Assembly (NCBI GenBank): GCA_001777455.1
Contig: MFDZ01000065.1
Coordinates: 11,430-24,676 of the forward strand
Direction of reading: 5' to 3'
DNA from: Candidatus Daviesbacteria bacterium RIFCSPLOWO2_02_FULL_41_8
GTDB taxonomy: Bacteria; Patescibacteriota; Microgenomatia; Daviesbacterales; UBA10151
DNA: 13,247 bases
Numbering within the stretch: the stretch's first letter is position 1; each line of letters begins with the position of its first letter. A program made the translations under genes and the position numbers. Below, one piece after another: positions 10,547-13,247 of the stretch. A model generated the notes under the pieces. The model was given only the letters and a program-made list of their open reading frames with translations, made no database searches and was not told the DNA's origin.

Positions 10547-10891
10547 ATGGTAGACATAAAATATTTCGGTATTAGGAACACAGAATTTGACTCTTCTGTG
10601 TTGTTAAGTCAGGCTACAGATCCTTGTTTATCTATTATTAATCAGGGTGAATTTGTTGAAAATCCAGATAAAATCTATTCTACTTGGACTATAAGCGATA
10701 TAGATGGGAGAGATAAATGGACAGAAGAATGCGATAGTTGTATTGCCTCAGTTGTATTAGGACTGAGTGTAACTGGCCAAAGATTAGCTTTATTAGCCCA
10801 CATCGGTCCTGGTTCTTATTATAATGGTTCTGATTTTAGAAAAAGCTATCCTGATCTATTATCAGATTTTGCAAGAGAAACTTTAAATTAA
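10547..10891 (+). CDS. N-terminal part of a gene split by an in-frame stop (CheD-like?)
   Basis: 114 residues to a TAA at 10889-10891. The next 97 codons continue in the same frame and read as the rest of the protein, so the original gene was about 212 residues. The start ATG coincides with the predicted +1 of a TATAAT promoter. E-C-D-S-C-I-A-S-V-V-L-G-L (about 61-73) and L-A-L-L-A-H-I-G-P-G-S (about 79-89) recall the Cys...His arrangement of CheD-like glutamine deamidases and of unnamed stand-alone relatives. This resemblance is weak and the function is unknown. Whether the short product is still made and stable cannot be told. No partner gene is nearby. Confidence 0.65.
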   Translation: MVDIKYFGIRNTEFDSSVLLSQATDPCLSIINQGEFVENPDKIYSTWTISDIDGRDKWTEECDSCIASVVLGLSVTGQRLALLAHIGPGSYYNGSDFRKSYPDLLSDFARETLN

Positions 10892-11185
10892 AGAGAAGCT
10901 TTTTTGGCAGGCGGAAGAAAGAAGGTGGAATATATTGGTATCTTTGACCAAAGACATTATAGAAAAGCCTCTTTACTTGTTGCAGGGTTACATAGAAGCA
11001 TATTAGGAATCCCTACTCAAGCTCTTCCTCTAAAAGAACATAGCGGAGAAACAAGTGTATACGTTCAGACTCAAGAAAACAGAATTTTTATAGTTGAAAC
11101 CGGTATTCCAAAAGCAGAAACTGAACCTACACCTTTATCTCCTAGAATAAGACAGGCTAGACGGTTCTGGTTTTTAAATCCATAA
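10892..11185 (+). pseudogene. C-terminal part of the gene split at 10889
   Basis: 97 codons in the same frame as the preceding part. They begin R-E-A-F-L-A-G-G-R-K-K-V-E-Y-I-G-I-F and contain a helix H-Y-R-K-A-S-L-L-V-A-G-L-H-R-S-I-L-G-I. The end is a beta pair (T-S-V-Y-V-Q-T, N-R-I-F-I-V-E-T-G) plus a basic tail. The only possible own start is TTG 10904, with no good ribosome site, so it is probably untranslated unless the UAA is read through. Base composition is the same as in the first half, which suggests a recent nonsense mutation and no further decay. Confidence 0.6.
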
Positions 11186-11225
11186 TTTGGGTAAGAATTG
11201 TATTTGTCCACCCACCCCAAAAAAT

Positions 11226-12152
11226 TTAATTATTGAAATAAATTGGGAGCGAACCTCTTTGGCCGGCAAAAGGCTTTTGCATTTCATAATCTATAAAGGC
11301 CTTCTTTTCTCCTGTTAACACCGTGCCTGTATACTTAATTTCTATATCCATACTTACTATGGATCCCATTGTACACTTTGCTAGAATTTTCCCCTCAACT
11401 TTCCCCCCATCTTTGCCATCAAAATTTCCTTCTGGTGCACCACTGCAAGCTCCACCTATGCTTCCTGTAACTGAGCCTCCACTCTTGGGCACACTAAATT
11501 CATAAGGAACATTGCTTGAAAACTTGTAAAGTGAAAACGGGAAAAACCCTGAAGCTACAAGCTTGTCTTTATTATCCCCAGGATTTTGATCAGCAGAAAT
11601 GGGCGTAAAGGCTAGCTGAAAATCATTCTGAGCAGTAATCGGCTCTGTAATTTTCCATGACCCATTAATTTTACCCTCCGCGAGATTTACCTTCCCCTCA
11701 TACTGTATTTTTACTTGTGGTTTAAAAAGATTTCCTGGTCCAACAGGACAATTAACCACGATGTTTCCGGAAACTGTTCCAAAATTTTTACCGTCATAAG
11801 TACCGGTCACATTACCATTGCAAACCCCGGAAATAGTGCCTTTTACCTCTCCTCCTTTTTTGGGAAGATAAATTTTATATATGCTCTCTCCTTCTAAAAT
11901 AGGGATCCTACCGGGAATTATGATCATATCGGGATTTACTTTTTGATCTTCCTTAATCTCCTTGGTTTCTATTTCTGTTAATTTTTCCGGAATGGTAGCT
12001 TTGGGGATATTGGCTTCTAGCTTTGAAGATATGATGGCCTCAAGTTTTTGACTTAGATCATTTTTTGATTGAATTGCACCTACTGACAAAAGAGCCACCC
12101 CAAAGATAACAGCCAAAACAACAATTGGAGCAACAACCCCTTTTTCTTTCAT
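11226..12152 (-). CDS. Membrane-anchored protein with two repeated two-cysteine beta domains
   Basis: 308 residues. N-terminal K-E-K-G-V-V-A-P-I-V-V-L-A-V-I-F-G (2-18) is a signal anchor, followed by a charged, probably helical stalk (about 30-72). Then come two homologous beta-rich domains. Domain 1 (about 90-170) has L-P-K-K-G-G-E-V-K-G-T-I-S-G and cysteines 111 and 135. Domain 2 (about 215-292) has V-P-K-S-G-G-S-V-T-G-S-I-G-G and cysteines 236 and 260. The cysteines are 24 apart in both, so one disulfide per domain outside the membrane is likely. Each has Y/F-D-G-K after the first Cys, then a G-x-V-x-G-x-I strand. No catalytic motif is seen. Probably a surface or cell-envelope protein; I do not recognise a named family. 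Only AT-rich weak promoter sequences precede it. Confidence 0.8.
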   Translation of the reverse strand: MKEKGVVAPIVVLAVIFGVALLSVGAIQSKNDLSQKLEAIISSKLEANIPKATIPEKLTEIETKEIKEDQKVNPDMIIIPGRIPILEGESIYKIYLPKKGGEVKGTISGVCNGNVTGTYDGKNFGTVSGNIVVNCPVGPGNLFKPQVKIQYEGKVNLAEGKINGSWKITEPITAQNDFQLAFTPISADQNPGDNKDKLVASGFFPFSLYKFSSNVPYEFSVPKSGGSVTGSIGGACSGAPEGNFDGKDGGKVEGKILAKCTMGSIVSMDIEIKYTGTVLTGEKKAFIDYEMQKPFAGQRGSLPIYFNN

Positions 12153-12232
12153 TTAATTAATAATCTAATAAATAAGTATAAAAAACAAGTAGCATACAAT
12201 TCTAATTAATTTTTGCTTCGCAATAGCTTCAC

Positions 12233-12252
12233 ATCGTACGCTGGACCGCCCC
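12233..12252 (+). repeat. Dispersed 20-base repeat, copy 3
   Basis: Identical over 20 bases to 9860-9879. It lies between the divergently transcribed membrane protein and SGNH hydrolase genes, 65 bases upstream of the latter. Confidence 0.8.
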
Positions 12253-12300
12253 TATTAAGTTCCTATTTAGTTAATGGCTAAATTGAGTGGAGGCTACTGA

Positions 12301-12309
12301 TGATATAAT
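12301..12309 (+). promoter_or_regulatory. Promoter of the SGNH hydrolase, predicted leaderless
   Basis: T-G-A followed by perfect TATAAT (12304-12309), the same extended -10 as at fhs. The ATG at 12318 is 8 bases after the hexamer. A TTGAGT (12283-12288) is present at a short 15-base spacing. Confidence 0.7.
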
Positions 12310-12317
12310 CATTCAAA

Positions 12318-13037
12318 ATGACGACCAGAAATATTTTTATACCAGTAATTTCTTTCGTTTTTTTATCTATTCTAATTGGTTGGTACATTATTCAAAATAA
12401 TCAGAAATCTAACATGGAATTAAACAAAAATTCAAAGGATGAAATTAGTTATATTGCCATCGGAGATTCATACACCATTGGATTGGGAGTTAGTGCAGAC
12501 CACAGATGGCCAAATATTTTAACAGGAAATTTAAGACAAGCGGGAATAAAAATAAATTTAATAACAAATCCCTCTGTTTCTGGGTATACAGTTAGAGATG
12601 CTATCGAGTTAGAACTACCCGTTGTGGAAAAGTTGAAACCGGATTTTGTGACAGTTCTAATTGGAGCAAACGATAACTTTGGCCAAGAAGACGTTGGGCT
12701 GTTCGGTAAAGAATTAGAAGAATTATTAAATAAACTCCAATCAATATTAACAAACTCTAAAAATATTGTTCTTATTACTATTCCCGATTATTCAAAATCC
12801 CCCTCCTTGAAAGGTTACCAAACCCGGGATGTATCAATACTTATTAAGGAATATAATCAGGTAATTAAAAATGAGGCCAGCAAAAGAGGTCTTACAGTTG
12901 CTGACATTTTTCCCATCAGCCAAACTATGACCAGTGATGAAGACTATATTTCAGATGGCTTACATCCATCAGCCAAAGGTTATGCGAAGTGGGAAAAAGT
13001 AATCTTTCCGGTTGTTTTTAAGTTATTGAAAAGATAA
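12318..13037 (+). CDS. SGNH/GDSL-family hydrolase, membrane-anchored
   Basis: 239 residues. A hydrophobic anchor (about 6-25) is followed by a short linker and an SGNH esterase/lipase domain. Block I: A-I-G-D-S-Y-T-I-G (47-55) with nucleophile Ser51. Block II: N-P-S-V-S-G-Y-T (84-91), Gly89. Block III: I-G-A-N-D-N (115-120), Asn118. Block V: S-D-G-L-H-P-S-A-K-G-Y (212-222), catalytic Asp213 and His216. All four SGNH residues are present, so it is probably an active extracytoplasmic esterase or acyl-hydrolase. The substrate (lipid, acetylated glycan) is unknown. Monocistronic, with an own leaderless promoter, convergent with the gene at the right edge. A TTG or ATG further inside would remove the anchor, so the first ATG is kept. 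Confidence 0.93.
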   Translation: MTTRNIFIPVISFVFLSILIGWYIIQNNQKSNMELNKNSKDEISYIAIGDSYTIGLGVSADHRWPNILTGNLRQAGIKINLITNPSVSGYTVRDAIELELPVVEKLKPDFVTVLIGANDNFGQEDVGLFGKELEELLNKLQSILTNSKNIVLITIPDYSKSPSLKGYQTRDVSILIKEYNQVIKNEASKRGLTVADIFPISQTMTSDEDYISDGLHPSAKGYAKWEKVIFPVVFKLLKR

Positions 13038-13068
13038 GCGGAATAGGCTAACTGGGGTATCTTCCGCT
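13037..13068. terminator. Stem-loop between convergent genes
   Basis: AGCGGAA (13037-13043) pairs with TTCCGCT (13062-13068) around 18 bases, starting at the last base of the hydrolase stop codon. No T-run on either side. A 3'-end structure is plausible; a classical terminator is not shown. Confidence 0.4.
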
Positions 13069-13081
13069 CACGCATCACCCA

Positions 13082-13247
13082 CTACATTTTCTTTAAAGCA
13101 AAGTTTTGAAAAAGAGTGCTGTACATTAAGATATCCTCTGCGCTATCTGGTTTCTGGTATAACAACGCCTCCTTTGTTCGTTCTAAAATTTTCTTTATAT
13201 AACTACCTAGCTCCTGATTTTCCAGCTCAGATCCCCTCTTTAATGCT
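13082..13247 (-). CDS. C-terminal end of an unidentified gene (partial)
   Basis: On the minus strand a frame is open from the right edge to TAG (13084-13082), 54 residues. The sequence is amphipathic helical: S-E-L-E-N-Q-E-L-G-S-Y-I-K-K-I-L-E-R-T-K-E-A-type spacing, then S-A-E-D-I-L-M-Y-S-T-L-F-Q and the tail A-L-K-K-M. It looks truly coding, with charged and hydrophobic residues in helical register. No family is recognisable from this tail. It converges on the SGNH hydrolase with a 44-base gap. Confidence 0.55.
   Translation of the reverse strand, partial: ALKRGSELENQELGSYIKKILERTKEALLYQKPDSAEDILMYSTLFQNFALKKM

Noticed and set aside
10889..10891. UAA recoded as a sense codon
   Set aside because: TAA ends other intact genes here (for example fhs, hicB, the SGNH hydrolase). 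The known recoding in related lineages concerns UGA, and dinB ends in TGA here.

Overview
The window looks like a chromosomal piece of a small-genome, reduced bacterium, most probably of the Candidate Phyla Radiation (Microgenomates-like). This is an inference, resting on many very short proteins, membrane-anchored proteins with a K-G-x-A-P-I type N-terminus, abundant palindromic and heptameric repeats, and a strikingly consistent promoter layout. In at least seven genes on both strands the -10 hexamer ends only 6-9 bases before the start codon, so the first gene of each transcript is probably leaderless. Shine-Dalgarno-like sequences are seen only before mazF, which is internal to its operon, and before the secreted glycosidase.

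Left part (1-7335), mostly housekeeping. It contains the tail of an unidentified gene, formate--tetrahydrofolate ligase (fhs), a pseudopilin-like membrane protein, a GIY-YIG endonuclease gene beside tRNA-Arg(TCT), a UDP-glucuronate decarboxylase-like sugar epimerase, DNA polymerase IV (dinB), a small dinB-neighbour protein resembling DUF6504, and a secreted glycoside hydrolase with an Ig-like domain. Repeats have invaded this part. Two inverted-repeat elements lie in frame inside dinB, heptamer arrays encode much of the glycosidase signal peptide, and the GIY-YIG gene lies between the tRNA-Arg 3' end and a degenerate copy of that end, like a minimal integrated element.

Right part (7317-11185), an AT-richer accessory region. 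It contains an XRE-regulator fragment, an unknown 188-residue protein that appears to start at AUU behind a consensus promoter, two compact structured RNAs flanking a tRNA-His(GTG) with abnormal D- and T-loops, a short DUF3800-like protein, a MazEF and a HicBA toxin-antitoxin module, and a gene split by an in-frame stop. A 20-base repeat occurs three times between 9860 and 12252.

The end (11226-13247) holds a membrane-anchored protein with a duplicated two-cysteine beta domain, an SGNH hydrolase, and the C-terminal end of an unrecognised gene on the minus strand.

The most novel candidate is 8249-8658. A structured RNA, an abnormal tRNA-His and a second structured RNA follow each other, each with its own promoter-like element. 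Both RNAs fold on paper into a closing stem with two GNRA-type or other tetraloop hairpins and a rho-independent terminator, and neither has a gene behind it to control.
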